A DNA stretch of 64,000 nucleotides from Ovoidimarina sp039190895 (GCA_039190895.1 JBCCXY010000005.1:1-64000); one strand, 5' to 3'. Shown: positions 15,910 to 24,691, numbered from the stretch's first letter. Notes: a model not told the origin generated them from the sequence alone. Made by a program: numbers and translations.

Positions 15910-16545
15910 GTGAGGTTTGAAGGCTCAATCGTGGCGGCCCAAACCCTCGCCACGGTTGAGGTGCGCGCCGCCCATCTGGGCGGCGCGCATGTTTTAGGGG
16001 CGCTGCGGTTCACCATCGCCGCCGGAGAGACGGTCGCCTTGCGCGGACCATCGGGCGTGGGGAAGACGACGCTTCTGCGCATTCTGGCGGGGTTGGAGCG
16101 TGGGTTTGAGGGCACCCGAGAGGTGACCCCGAAGTCCGCCCTGATGTTTCAGGAGCCAACGCTTTTGCCGTGGCGGTCGGCGGTTGCCAACGTGTGCATC
16201 GCGACGGGATGCCCGCGAGAGGTGGCCTTGGGGCGTCTGGCCGACGTCGGACTTGGGGACAGGGCAGAGGCGTTGCCGACGCAGCTTTCGCTCGGGCAGC
16301 AGCGGCGGTTGGCGCTGGCGCGCGCTTTGGCGATGGAGCCGGAGTTGCTGCTGCTGGATGAGCCGTTCGTATCGCTTGATGCGGACCTGGTGGCCGAGAT
16401 GCAGGCCCTGATCGCGCGGCTATGCCAGCGCGAGGATCGGGCGCTGGTGATCGTCACGCATTCCGATGCAGAGACCCGGGCTTTGGCGACGCGGGTTGTG
16501 ACGCTGGGCGGGACACCGGCGCGCATCGTGTCGGACCAACCGTAG
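15910..16545 (+). CDS. ABC transporter ATP-binding protein, TauB/SsuB type
   Basis: A 211-residue ATPase with Walker A GPSGVGKTT, Q-loop FQEPTLLPWR, signature LSLGQQRR (Leu replaces the usual Gly after LS), Walker B LLLLDEP and H-loop VTHSDAE. The LLPWR Q-loop is typical of nitrate/sulfonate importers. It starts with GTG 8 bp after the binding-protein gene. It is shorter than most relatives (about 250), mainly at the C-terminus. It probably pairs with the permease at 6989. Confidence 0.82.
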   Translation: MRFEGSIVAAQTLATVEVRAAHLGGAHVLGALRFTIAAGETVALRGPSGVGKTTLLRILAGLERGFEGTREVTPKSALMFQEPTLLPWRSAVANVCIATGCPREVALGRLADVGLGDRAEALPTQLSLGQQRRLALARALAMEPELLLLDEPFVSLDADLVAEMQALIARLCQREDRALVIVTHSDAETRALATRVVTLGGTPARIVSDQP

Positions 16546-16578
16546 GGTGTGCCTTCAGGCGCACCGTTCCAAGATTGG

Positions 16579-17370
16579 CTATTCGCCGCGTTTGCGGGGC
16601 ATGCCTTTGGAGGGGTCGTAGCCCCAGAGGGCGAGCGCGCCGAACACCGCGAGGGCGAGGAGGGTCCAGCCCAGGGCGGGGAGGTTGAGCTCGCCGTAGA
16701 GAGCGAAGCGGATCAGTTCGACGGCGTGGGTGAAGGGGTTCGCCGCGCAGATGTCGTGGAGGAGCTCGCTGCTTTCGGCCATCTTCCAGAGGGGGTAGAG
16801 GGCTGAGGATAGAAAGAACATCGGGAATATGACGAAGTTCATTACGCCTGCGAAGTTCTCCAATTGGCGGATCAGGGACGACAGCATCAACCCCAGCGCG
16901 CCCAACATGAGCCCCGCCACGAAGAGCGCTGGAATCACGGTAAAATACCCGATCACCGGCATCTGGATTCCGAAGGCGGCGGCGATGGCGAGGAACGCGG
17001 CGACCTGAAGAATCGAGATCACGGTCGAGCCGATCAGCTTGCACAAAAGCAACCACCACCGCGGAAGCGGGGCCGTCAGCAGAAGGCGCATGGAGCCCAT
17101 CTCGCGGTCGTAGACGAGGCTGAGCGAGGATTGCATGCCGTTGAACAGAAGGACCATGCCGCAGAGGCCGGGAACGATGTAGGTCTCGTAGGTGATGTAG
17201 GTCTGGTAGGGCGGCGTGATCGACAGGCCCAGTGCGGCGCGAAAGCCTGCGGCGAAGACCAGCAGCCACACCAGCGGGCGGACGAGGGCCGACAGGAAGC
17301 GTTCGCGCTGGTGGATAAAGCGGAGCGCCTCGCGGGTCACGATGGCCCGGAGGCTGGGCCACCACGTCAT
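16579..17370 (-). CDS. ABC-2 type permease, PQQ-alcohol-dehydrogenase-associated (PedC-like)
   Basis: A 263-residue permease of the ABC-2 class with six predicted helices; the loop DREMGSMRLLLTAPLPRWW is characteristic of this class. It is the last gene of a five-gene minus-strand operon, overlapping the ATPase gene by ATGA. Such permeases recur next to PQQ alcohol dehydrogenases (PedC family). It was long assumed to export or import an alcohol-related molecule, but no substrate is established. The C-terminus ends in a basic tail. Confidence 0.82.
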   Translation of the reverse strand: MTWWPSLRAIVTREALRFIHQRERFLSALVRPLVWLLVFAAGFRAALGLSITPPYQTYITYETYIVPGLCGMVLLFNGMQSSLSLVYDREMGSMRLLLTAPLPRWWLLLCKLIGSTVISILQVAAFLAIAAAFGIQMPVIGYFTVIPALFVAGLMLGALGLMLSSLIRQLENFAGVMNFVIFPMFFLSSALYPLWKMAESSELLHDICAANPFTHAVELIRFALYGELNLPALGWTLLALAVFGALALWGYDPSKGMPRKRGE

Positions 17371-18083
17371 GCGGCGGCGTCCGCGGTGAGCGACAGGAAG
17401 TGCTGCTTCAGGGGCTGTCCTCCGGTCACATCCGCCACAGTCCCATCAGCCAGCAGGCGGCCCTGGTGGAGGATCAGAAGGCGATCGCTGTCCTGCACTT
17501 CGTCGGTGAGGTGCGTGGCCCAGAGGACGGTCATGCCGCCTTCGGCCAGGCGGTGGACATGCGCGGTGATCGCCTCGCGCGAGGCGGGGTCGAGGCCGAC
17601 GGTGGGCTCGTCCAGCAGCAGCACCTTGGGGTCATGCAGCAGCGCGCGCGCAAGCTCCGTCCGGCGGCGGTGGCCGCCGTTGAGTTTGCGGACTTTCTCG
17701 CCTGCCCGCTCGGCCATGTCGAGCTGGCCCAGCGCCTCGACAATGCGCTGCGACACCACCCGGCGCGGCACCCCGTGGAGCGCGGCGAAATACATGAGGT
17801 TTTGCTGCACCGTCAGGTCGAGATCGAGCGTCGGTTGTTGAAAGACAACGCCCAACGCGGCCATCGCCCGGCGCGGCGCCTCTTCCAGTGCGGACCCTGC
17901 AATCTCAATCCGGCCCGGTGGCGGGGCGGCGAACAGGCGGGTCAGCAGCGCAAAGAGCGTCGACTTTCCGGCCCCGTTCGGGCCGAGCAACGCACAAAAA
18001 CCCGGGGCCAGCGTAAAGCTGACCCCGTCGAGCGCCGTCTTGGGCCCGTAAGCGTAAGAGAGGTCGGTGACGCGCAGGGTCAC
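17367..18083 (-). CDS. ABC transporter ATP-binding protein of the PQQ alcohol system
   Basis: A 238-residue ATPase with Walker A GPNGAGKST, Q-loop FQQPTLDLDLTV, signature LNGGHRRR, Walker B LLLDEPTVGLD and H-loop ATHLTDE. The LNGGHRRR signature matches the family tied to PQQ-dependent alcohol dehydrogenase operons. The GTG start overlaps the upstream stop (GTGA) and its own stop overlaps the permease ATG. It drives the ABC-2 permease encoded next. Confidence 0.85.
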   Translation of the reverse strand: MTLRVTDLSYAYGPKTALDGVSFTLAPGFCALLGPNGAGKSTLFALLTRLFAAPPPGRIEIAGSALEEAPRRAMAALGVVFQQPTLDLDLTVQQNLMYFAALHGVPRRVVSQRIVEALGQLDMAERAGEKVRKLNGGHRRRTELARALLHDPKVLLLDEPTVGLDPASREAITAHVHRLAEGGMTVLWATHLTDEVQDSDRLLILHQGRLLADGTVADVTGGQPLKQHFLSLTADAAA

Positions 18084-18526
18084 TCGATAGTTATCTCCAC
18101 CCGCTGTGTTTCACCGGTCGAGCCGGGGATCTTCAGATAGTAGCTGCCGGGCTTGATGGCGACGAAGCCGATCTCCATCTCGCCCGCCTCGTCAAACTCG
18201 ATGGAGTCGACGCCGAGGGGACGAATTTCGAGGCCTTCCACCACGATTTCGTCGATCCAGATGGCGCGGAAGAACTCGGGCCCCACGAGCGCAAGTTCCT
18301 GGCTGCCGTCGCCCTGAATCTCGAACTCGTAATAGGTGCCTGACTTCAGCACCCACGGGGCGGAGGTCAGCGGGATGCCGGCGCCGAGTTGGATCGGCTC
18401 CAGGTCTTCCTTGTTGGAGGCCGAGAGGATGCCGGCGAGGCCGAAACCGTCGTCGTCATCATCGTCCGCCAGAGCGGGGGACATGGAAAGGGCCAAGGCG
18501 GCGGTGAAGGCGATGAGTGTGCGCAT
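18080..18526 (-). CDS. Exported hypothetical protein in the PQQ ABC operon
   Basis: A 148-residue exported protein. After a signal peptide (MRTLIAFTAALALSMSPALA) comes a run of six Asp, then a beta-rich domain (SGTYYEFEIQGDG, ELALVGPEFFRAIWIDEIVV, GFVAIKPGSYYLKIPG). The fold recalls a cupredoxin-like sandwich, but the copper-ligand set is not obvious. ATG 18526 has GGGAG 8 bases upstream; the longer frame would run into the neighbouring gene. It lies between the beta-propeller and the ATPase in the operon. The Asp run could bind metal; function unknown. Confidence 0.7.
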   Translation of the reverse strand: MRTLIAFTAALALSMSPALADDDDDDGFGLAGILSASNKEDLEPIQLGAGIPLTSAPWVLKSGTYYEFEIQGDGSQELALVGPEFFRAIWIDEIVVEGLEIRPLGVDSIEFDEAGEMEIGFVAIKPGSYYLKIPGSTGETQRVEITIE

Positions 18527-18542
18527 GTTGGTAGCTCCCAGA

Positions 18543-19508
18543 TTAGTTGGTCGGGCGGTAAGCGGCGCCCCAAGGGAAGCGGCCGACTTTGATGGATTTG
18601 ATGGCCTCACGCTTGGCGACGTCGATCACGGTCACGTCGCCCGACACCCCATTCGTGGTGAACAGAAGGGAGCGGTCGGCGTTGAAGTCCATGTGCCAGA
18701 CGCGGCGGCCGACGAGGATATAATCCTCGACCTCGAAGGTCTCGGCATTCACGACGGCGACGTGGTTTGACGGCCCGAGGGCCACGAAAGCGTGCGTGTC
18801 GCCTGCCGTCATCTCAAACCCCACGGGCTGGACGCGGTCGGGGTGGACGCCGTCGACCTCGAAGTCGATTTTCGCGATCTCACCCTGGTTGGCGACGTCG
18901 AAGACGGTGATGGTGCCGCCGATCTCGGACGAGACCCAAAGCTGCTCCCCTTCCTTCACAAACTCGGCGTGGCGAGGGCGGCTGTCGACAAGGGTGTTGG
19001 CGAAAAGCGACTGCTTCTCGGTGTCGATCCAGTGCGCCATGTTTGTCGTCTCGGACGTGGTGATCGCGATCTTGCCGTCGGGGCTGACGGCCATGCCTTC
19101 GGGCTCAATCCCCACGTCGATCTGGGCGACCACGCGGCGCGTCTCGGTGTCGACGACGGTGGTGATCGCGTCGTCTTCGTTGGCGATGTAGAGGTGGCGG
19201 TTGTCGGGGTGCAGCACGAACTGCTCCGGGTCTTCGCCCGAGGGGAGTTCGTGCAGGACCTTGCCCGTCTCGGGGTCGATCACCTGCACCGTGTCGCTGT
19301 CGGAGGCGCAGACGTAGAGGACGGAGTAGTCCTTGGCAAAGGTGATGCCCCGGGGGCGTTCGCCCACGTCGATGGTGCGGACGACTTCGAGCGTTTCGAT
19401 ATCGATCACGCTGATCGTGTCGTCCTTTTCGTTGGATACCCAGATCTCATCCGCGAGGGCCGGGGTGGCGGCGGTCAGGATCAGGGCGAGAGCGGTGGTG
19501 CGCAGCAT
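18543..19508 (-). CDS. PQQ-catabolism-associated beta-propeller (YVTN-type) protein
   Basis: A 321-residue exported protein with a signal peptide (cleavage near ALADE) and about seven YVTN-like blades, seen as repeats such as DTISVIDIETLEVVRTIDVG, DTVQVIDPETGKVLHEL and AITTVVDTETRRVVAQIDVG. This family is found next to PQQ alcohol dehydrogenases and their ABC genes; its job is not established. It is the second gene of the operon after the binding protein, with a 17-bp gap on each side. A scaffold or sensor role in the periplasm is plausible. Confidence 0.85.
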   Translation of the reverse strand: MLRTTALALILTAATPALADEIWVSNEKDDTISVIDIETLEVVRTIDVGERPRGITFAKDYSVLYVCASDSDTVQVIDPETGKVLHELPSGEDPEQFVLHPDNRHLYIANEDDAITTVVDTETRRVVAQIDVGIEPEGMAVSPDGKIAITTSETTNMAHWIDTEKQSLFANTLVDSRPRHAEFVKEGEQLWVSSEIGGTITVFDVANQGEIAKIDFEVDGVHPDRVQPVGFEMTAGDTHAFVALGPSNHVAVVNAETFEVEDYILVGRRVWHMDFNADRSLLFTTNGVSGDVTVIDVAKREAIKSIKVGRFPWGAAYRPTN

Positions 19509-19525
19509 GGCGGTGGTCCCTTTCG

Positions 19526-20683
19526 TCAGTTGAAGGCGGTGCATCCGGCCTCGGGTTCGTCGAGGCCGAGCGTGTCGAGTTCAGTGCGCTGGTGGAGGAA
19601 CCCCTCTAGCGGCGCGCTGGCCACGAGGGCGCGGGGGTGCAGGATCGGCATGGGCTGGCGCAATTGGCCGTTCCACGTGCGGAAGGTCAGCGGGCGCCCT
19701 TTGAAACCGGCGAGTTCGAAGTCGGGGCCCAGCAGGTAGTCGCGGATCGTCGCGAGGTCGGCGGATTGGGTGCGGGTGACCGCTTCGCCTACAGCACGGA
19801 CGGCGGCCCAGGCGGCATAGTCGCGGGGCTGCATGCGGCGGTCGTGCGCGTCTTCGAAGCGGGATTGCAACTGTGCGGCGCCCCATTGCTCGACCGAGGT
19901 GCCCCACGCTTCGGCGGCAAGGCCTTCGGACCCGGCGATGGGGCGCGGGCGCCACGTGTTGTACAGGATGTAGCGGCCGAAATCGTGGAACTCATCGGCG
20001 ACGATCAGGGCGTCGTAGTCGCCAAAATCCTGAGTGAACAGAGGGACTTCCTGAGCCGCGTTGCGCCGCATATCGGCGTCAAAGCGCCATTCCTTGCGGG
20101 CCTGAAGGTCCAGCCCGAACTTCGTCAGCGACGCCTCCATCGCCTCGGCATAGGCCTGATCCTCGGGGTGTGGCCCCGCGATCAGCACAAGGTCGGACCA
20201 GCGTTTCTGAACGAACAACTGGGCGAGGGCATCGGTGCGCATTGCCGTGGACGGCAGCGTGTGCAGGACATTGGCGCGGCAGTCCGAGCTGCGCAGGGCC
20301 GGGGCGCCACTGCCCGCGTTGAAGATCAGCGCGTCCTGAGCCTCGGGCAAGTCAGCGATGGCGAGTAGGGCGTCGGCAGGTGCGTCGACGACCAGATACG
20401 GGGTCGAGGCGAGGGCCTCGCGCGCCGCCTCGGCGGGGTCGTCGCCGAGTGATACGAAATGCTCCGTCAGGCTCCAGTCCTGGCCCATGAACTTGCCGGT
20501 GGTCGCGTTGTCGGTCAGCGCGGTATCGGCCCCGGCGCGGCCCAGATCCTCGGGGATCGGATCGAGGTTCGACAGGGTTGGCGGCAGGTCGACCTCGACC
20601 TTGATGTAGGCGATCTCAACCTCTTGCGCCTGTGCCGCCAGGGCGAAGGCGCTAGCCAGAAATGCGAACAAAATCCGTCTCAT
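19526..20683 (-). CDS. ABC substrate-binding protein of the PQQ alcohol system
   Basis: A 385-residue periplasmic protein (signal ends near AQAQE) of the branched-chain-amino-acid-binding fold. The N-terminal lobe begins VEIAYIKVEVDLPPTLSNL and the hinge contains DYDALIVADEFHDFG. It matches the binding protein that accompanies PQQ-linked alcohol dehydrogenases. ATG 20683 has GGGAGGA 6 bases upstream. It heads the five-gene operon (binding protein, propeller, unknown exported protein, ATPase, permease) and is divergent from cytochrome c-550. Confidence 0.82.
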   Translation of the reverse strand: MRRILFAFLASAFALAAQAQEVEIAYIKVEVDLPPTLSNLDPIPEDLGRAGADTALTDNATTGKFMGQDWSLTEHFVSLGDDPAEAAREALASTPYLVVDAPADALLAIADLPEAQDALIFNAGSGAPALRSSDCRANVLHTLPSTAMRTDALAQLFVQKRWSDLVLIAGPHPEDQAYAEAMEASLTKFGLDLQARKEWRFDADMRRNAAQEVPLFTQDFGDYDALIVADEFHDFGRYILYNTWRPRPIAGSEGLAAEAWGTSVEQWGAAQLQSRFEDAHDRRMQPRDYAAWAAVRAVGEAVTRTQSADLATIRDYLLGPDFELAGFKGRPLTFRTWNGQLRQPMPILHPRALVASAPLEGFLHQRTELDTLGLDEPEAGCTAFN

Positions 20684-20740
20684 GTGTCCTCCCACGCCGC
20701 TTATGAAACAACCATGTTCGGGCCGGGGGAAACGGGACTT

Positions 20741-20775
20741 TAGTCGTAACTTTCGGCGCCACTAAGGTCTAAATG
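20741..20775. promoter_or_regulatory. Candidate operators in the divergent promoter of the ABC operon and cytochrome c
   Basis: TTTAGTCGTAACTTT (around 20739-20753) carries the GTCGTA core, and ACTAAGGTCTAAATG (20761-20775) shares ACTAAGGTC with the nosR-like/permease promoter. Both lie in the 154-bp region between starts 20683 and 20838. Confidence 0.35.
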
Positions 20776-20837
20776 TCAGGGGGGTCGGACCCGCGTATTG
20801 TCATCCTTAGCGAGATTGCCAACCGGAGGAGACCCCC

Positions 20838-21536
20838 ATGACGAACACGACCAGGATCCTAGTCGTCGGAGCCGCGCTGACCCTTGGACTGGCGACTGCG
20901 GCGGTGCCGCATGGCGACGTGGCGCCTCAGCCGGTGGATACGGCGGGTCTGCCCGAAACGGGGGAAGAGTGGCTGCTGGAGAACCCGTATCGCGCCGAGA
21001 CGGCGGGTGAAGAGGTCTGGCAGGCGGCGATTGAGATCGGCGCCTCGGGTTACAACCAGAACTGCGCGAGGTGCCACGGGCTTGAGGCCGTGTCGGGCGG
21101 GCTTGCCCCGGATCTGCGGTTTCTGGAGGCCGAGGATTGGGGCGATGAGTGGTATCTGGAGCGCTACATTCACGGCTACACCCAGAACGGCGTGACGCGG
21201 ATGCCTGCGTTCGGCGATCTTCTGGGGCAGGAGGCGGCCTGGGCGATCCGGACCTATGTCGAGACGCGTCCGGATGACGAGATCATGGAAGAGGTCAGCC
21301 CGCAGTTGAAGGACATCCGCGATCAGCTTGTCGAATGGCAGGCCGATCCGTCGGGTGCCGATGTCGACGCGATGATCGACAAGCTGAACGAGATTGCCAG
21401 CGGCATCGAGACGCTGTCCGGCGCACCGGTCGCCGACAGTGTTGCGTTCCGCGCGGCGCGCGTGTTGACTGCCGACAAGGCCGACTTCAAGACAGCGGCC
21501 GAAACCCTGACGATTGGACTATCGGCGGCAAACTGA
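20838..21536 (+). CDS. Cytochrome c-550 (PedF/ExaB-like electron acceptor)
   Basis: A 232-residue exported monohaem cytochrome c. The haem site is Cys76-Ala-Arg-Cys-His80 and the axial Met is probably Met122 in TRMPAF. A signal peptide precedes VPHGDV. Length, the long helical C-terminal tail after residue 145 and the context match the PedF group that takes electrons from PQQ alcohol dehydrogenase. AACCGGAGGAGA precedes the ATG. A XoxJ-like protein gene follows 3 bp after its stop, so the two are co-expressed. Confidence 0.85.
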   Translation: MTNTTRILVVGAALTLGLATAAVPHGDVAPQPVDTAGLPETGEEWLLENPYRAETAGEEVWQAAIEIGASGYNQNCARCHGLEAVSGGLAPDLRFLEAEDWGDEWYLERYIHGYTQNGVTRMPAFGDLLGQEAAWAIRTYVETRPDDEIMEEVSPQLKDIRDQLVEWQADPSGADVDAMIDKLNEIASGIETLSGAPVADSVAFRAARVLTADKADFKTAAETLTIGLSAAN

Positions 21537-21539
21537 CAC

Positions 21540-22439
21540 ATGCGGACATTGCTGAGCGCAGCATTGATCGGACTTGCGGGGCTTTCGGGCCCCGCTTTGG
21601 CGTCCAACGACCCATGCGCGGATTACGTTCCGCAGCCAAAGCCCCAGAATGCGAGCCGGGATATCGTGGGGCACGAGCTGGATCAGATCATCGAGCGCGG
21701 GCACATGCTGTTCGCGGTGTACGAGGATTTTCCGCCGTATTCGTGGGTCGAGGGCGGCACGCCCATGGGGATCGACGTCGAGATCGCCCGGCTGATTGCC
21801 GAGGATCTGGGCGTTGAGGCCCGCTTTAACCACATCGCGGCGGGAGAGAACCTTGAGGCGGATCTGCGGTTCAATCTGTGGAAGGGCGCGCTGATCGGCG
21901 GGCAGATCGCCAACGTGATGATGCGGGTGCCTTGGGACCCGAGCTTTGCCTGCCGGGTTGAGCAGGTGGTGTTCACGGGCCAGTACAGCGGGGAGGCGGT
22001 CGCCATTGCCTACAGCAAGGCGGAGTATCCCGAGGAAAAGCCCGTCCCCGCCTATTTCCGCTTTGACACGGTTGCGGTTGAGAATGACAGCATCGCCGAT
22101 TTCTATCTGACCGGGCTTCTGGGCCGACAGGGATCGGAAAAGATCCAGCGCTTCAACACGATGGAAGAGGCGATGGATGCCCTCGCGGACGGTAAGGTGA
22201 TGGCTGCCATGGGGCCGAGGGGGCAGCTTGACCACGGGCTGACCGACGCGCTTGGCGTGCACGAGCCGCCGCTGCCCGGCTTTAGCGTGGGCAGTTGGAC
22301 CATAGGGCTGGGCGTGAACTTCCGCTATCGTCCGCTGGCCTATGCGGTGGATGACGCCGTGCGCTATGCGCTCGAAGACGGGCGGATCGAGGCGATCCAC
22401 GCCAAGTATGGCGTCACGTTCCGCCCGCCAGAGCGCTGA
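21540..22439 (+). CDS. XoxJ/MoxJ-like periplasmic binding protein
   Basis: A 299-residue SBP_bac_3-fold protein with a signal peptide (cleavage near ALASND). Typical segments are LFAVYEDFPPYSWVEGGTPMG, GIDVEIARLIAEDLG and a C-terminal DAVRYALEDGRIEAIHAKYGV. XoxJ-type proteins sit with quinoprotein dehydrogenases and cytochromes and are thought to help load PQQ or metal into the enzyme rather than import solutes. No permease is linked to it. It follows the cytochrome c gene by 3 bp. Confidence 0.82.
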   Translation: MRTLLSAALIGLAGLSGPALASNDPCADYVPQPKPQNASRDIVGHELDQIIERGHMLFAVYEDFPPYSWVEGGTPMGIDVEIARLIAEDLGVEARFNHIAAGENLEADLRFNLWKGALIGGQIANVMMRVPWDPSFACRVEQVVFTGQYSGEAVAIAYSKAEYPEEKPVPAYFRFDTVAVENDSIADFYLTGLLGRQGSEKIQRFNTMEEAMDALADGKVMAAMGPRGQLDHGLTDALGVHEPPLPGFSVGSWTIGLGVNFRYRPLAYAVDDAVRYALEDGRIEAIHAKYGVTFRPPER

Positions 22440-22514
22440 CGTACGCGCCTTTCCGCGCAGCGGTCGCTCATCGAGCGCGTCCGGGCTCGCCTCGCTTTTC
22501 CACAGCTCGTGCGT

Positions 22515-22539
22515 GGTCGTACGACATAGGTCTTACGCG
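22515..22539. promoter_or_regulatory. Double candidate operator upstream of aldehyde dehydrogenase
   Basis: The perfect 10-bp palindrome GTCGTACGAC (22516-22525) is followed 3 bases later by AGGTCTTACGCG, whose minus strand is CGCGTAAGACC. These are two adjacent copies of the island's GTCGTA(A/C)GAC motif, about 140-160 bases before the aldehyde dehydrogenase ATG, in a 239-bp gap that holds no gene. Confidence 0.45.
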
Positions 22540-22678
22540 CATGGTCGAATAGCCTCGTGCAACACGCCTGCGTAGCCTTCCATGCATTAGGGAGGTGCAG
22601 AGCCGGTCTCGTCTGCCCGTTAGGTCCTTGCCGGGAACCCAACCCGCCTTTTCCTTGAGACCACCTGGAGGAAACTCA

Positions 22679-24202
22679 ATGAACGTGATGACCAACATGG
22701 AGGCGACGGCACACGTCTCTCCGTTTGCCAAGCGCTACGACAATTTCATTGGCGGTCAGTTCCGCGCGCCGAATGCAGGCCGTTACTTCGAAAATACCAG
22801 CCCGATCACGGGTGGCGCCATCGGTGAGATCGCGCGGTCGGACGCGTCGGATGTCGAAGCGGCCCTGGATGCGGCCCATGCGGCGAAGGATGCCTGGGGC
22901 TCGACCAGTGTCACCGACCGTTCCAATGCGCTGATGAAGATCGCGCAGGTTCTGGAGGACAACCTTGAACTGCTCGCGATCTGCGAGACCTGGGACAACG
23001 GGAAGGCCATCCGCGAAACCCGTGCCGCTGACCTGCCGCTGGCCATCGACCATTTCCGCTATTTCGCCGGTGTAATCCGTTCGCAGGAAGGCACCATGGG
23101 CGAACTGGACGCCGACACGGTCGCCTATCACTTCCATGAGCCGCTGGGCGTTGTCGGTCAGATCATCCCGTGGAACTTCCCGTTGCTGATGGCCGCCTGG
23201 AAGCTGGCCCCGGCGCTGGCCGCAGGCAACTGCGTGGTGCTGAAGCCTGCAGAGCAGACCCCGGCCACGATCATGGTCTTCTGCGAGCTGATCGCCGATC
23301 TGCTGCCCCCGGGCGTGCTGAACGTCGTGAACGGCTTTGGCCTTGAGGCGGGCAAGCCGCTGGCAACGTCGAACCGGATTGCCAAGGTGGCCTTTACCGG
23401 TGAGACGACGACGGGCCGTCTGATCATGCAGTACGCGACCGAGAACATCATCCCGGTCACGTTGGAACTGGGTGGCAAGTCGCCCAACGTCTTCCACGCC
23501 GACATTGCCGACGAGGATGACGCCTTCTTCGACAAGGCCATCGAGGGCTTCGTGATGTTCGCGCTGAACCAGGGCGAGGTCTGCACCTGCCCGTCCCGCG
23601 CGATTGTTCACGAGTCGATCTATGACCGCTTTATGGAGCGTGTCGTGGCCCGCACCGAAGCCATCGACTGCGGCGACCCGCGCGAAGGCAACACGATGAT
23701 GGGCGCGCAGGCGAGCTCGGAACAGCAGGAGAAGATCCTGAGCTACCTCGACATCGGTCGTCAGGAGGGCGCCGAGGTGCTGACCGGCGGTGGTGCACGG
23801 CAGATGCCGGGTGACATGGCCAACGGCTATTACATCCAGCCGACGATCCTGCGCGGTCACAACAAGATGCGGGTCTTCCAGGAAGAGATCTTCGGACCCG
23901 TCGTCTCGGTCACGACTTTCAAGGACGAAGACGAGGCGATGTCGCTGGCCAATGATACGCTTTACGGCCTCGGCGCCGGTGTCTGGAGCCGCGATGCCAA
24001 TCGCTGCTACCGCTTCGGGCGCGCCATCAAGGCGGGTCGGGTCTGGACCAACTGCTATCACCTGTATCCGGCGCACGCGGCGTTCGGCGGCTACAAGCAG
24101 TCGGGCATCGGGCGTGAGACGCATAAGATGATGCTGAACCACTATCAGCAGACCAAGAACATGCTGGTCAGCTACAGCCCGAACAAGCTCGGTTTCTTTT
24201 AA
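22679..24202 (+). CDS. NAD-dependent aldehyde dehydrogenase (ExaC/AcoD-like)
   Basis: A 507-residue class I aldehyde dehydrogenase that would oxidise acetaldehyde or a similar aldehyde made by the PQQ enzyme. General-base Glu lies in VTLELGGKSPNV and catalytic Cys in NQGEVCTCPSR; NAD-site Asn is in IIPWNFPLLM. GGAGG 7 bases before ATG 22679 fixes the start. The C-terminus ends YSPNKLGFF as in acetaldehyde dehydrogenases of ethanol pathways. It is followed by a terminator-like hairpin and two DUF779 genes, the family's usual partners. Confidence 0.92.
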   Translation: MNVMTNMEATAHVSPFAKRYDNFIGGQFRAPNAGRYFENTSPITGGAIGEIARSDASDVEAALDAAHAAKDAWGSTSVTDRSNALMKIAQVLEDNLELLAICETWDNGKAIRETRAADLPLAIDHFRYFAGVIRSQEGTMGELDADTVAYHFHEPLGVVGQIIPWNFPLLMAAWKLAPALAAGNCVVLKPAEQTPATIMVFCELIADLLPPGVLNVVNGFGLEAGKPLATSNRIAKVAFTGETTTGRLIMQYATENIIPVTLELGGKSPNVFHADIADEDDAFFDKAIEGFVMFALNQGEVCTCPSRAIVHESIYDRFMERVVARTEAIDCGDPREGNTMMGAQASSEQQEKILSYLDIGRQEGAEVLTGGGARQMPGDMANGYYIQPTILRGHNKMRVFQEEIFGPVVSVTTFKDEDEAMSLANDTLYGLGAGVWSRDANRCYRFGRAIKAGRVWTNCYHLYPAHAAFGGYKQSGIGRETHKMMLNHYQQTKNMLVSYSPNKLGFF

Positions 24203-24226
24203 AGTAAGATCAGAGCTCTATGTCGT

Positions 24227-24256
24227 GGCGGGGCGCGCAAGCGCCTCGCCATTTTG
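24227..24256 (+). terminator. Terminator or attenuator after aldehyde dehydrogenase
   Basis: GGCGGGGCGC-GCAA-GCGCCTCGCC (24227-24250) forms a 10-bp stem with one G-T pair, followed by ATTTTG. It ends only 13 bases before the next ATG, so it may attenuate rather than fully stop transcription into the DUF779 genes. Confidence 0.65.
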
Positions 24257-24268
24257 TTTGGAGTTCTG

Positions 24269-24679
24269 ATGAGCTTTCTGTTGGAGAAATTCGACCTGAC
24301 CGATCCCCTTGCCGGGATCGTCACAGCGGCCCGGGTGGGTGCCACCGAAGCCGCGCTGGATCTGCTTGGAGAGGTCAGGGCCCGCCATGGTGGGGTGATG
24401 TTCTATCATGCCGACGGGTGCCTCGACGGGACGTCGCTGGTCTGTCTTCCGGCGGGCGAGTTGGCGCTGGGCGAGGACGATCTGGAGATTGGCGATATCG
24501 ATGGCTCGCCGGTTTACGTCTCGACCAAGCACAGTGAGACCTGGGAAGAGCGGCAGCTTCTGATCGACGTGATCAAGGGGCATGGCGCGATGGTCAGCCT
24601 CGACAGTGGCACCGGGCGGAGGTTCTTCACCAGGAGCCGCCTGTTTACCGAGACTGACCGGCTGGTGCTGGGGCTGTAG
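24269..24679 (+). CDS. DUF779 protein, divergent copy
   Basis: A 136-residue DUF779 protein, a family encoded beside acetaldehyde dehydrogenases with no settled function. The conserved Cys-rich segment is altered here to HADGCLDGTSLVCLP; the next gene has the canonical form with paired Cys. GGAG lies 6 bases before ATG 24269. Both copies keep the flanking patterns (GGVMFYHADGC, DIDGSPVYVS, RRFFTRSRLF). It may have become a structural partner or subfunctionalised form of the second copy. Confidence 0.8.
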   Translation: MSFLLEKFDLTDPLAGIVTAARVGATEAALDLLGEVRARHGGVMFYHADGCLDGTSLVCLPAGELALGEDDLEIGDIDGSPVYVSTKHSETWEERQLLIDVIKGHGAMVSLDSGTGRRFFTRSRLFTETDRLVLGL

Positions 24680-24691
24680 CGGCCCGCTCGT

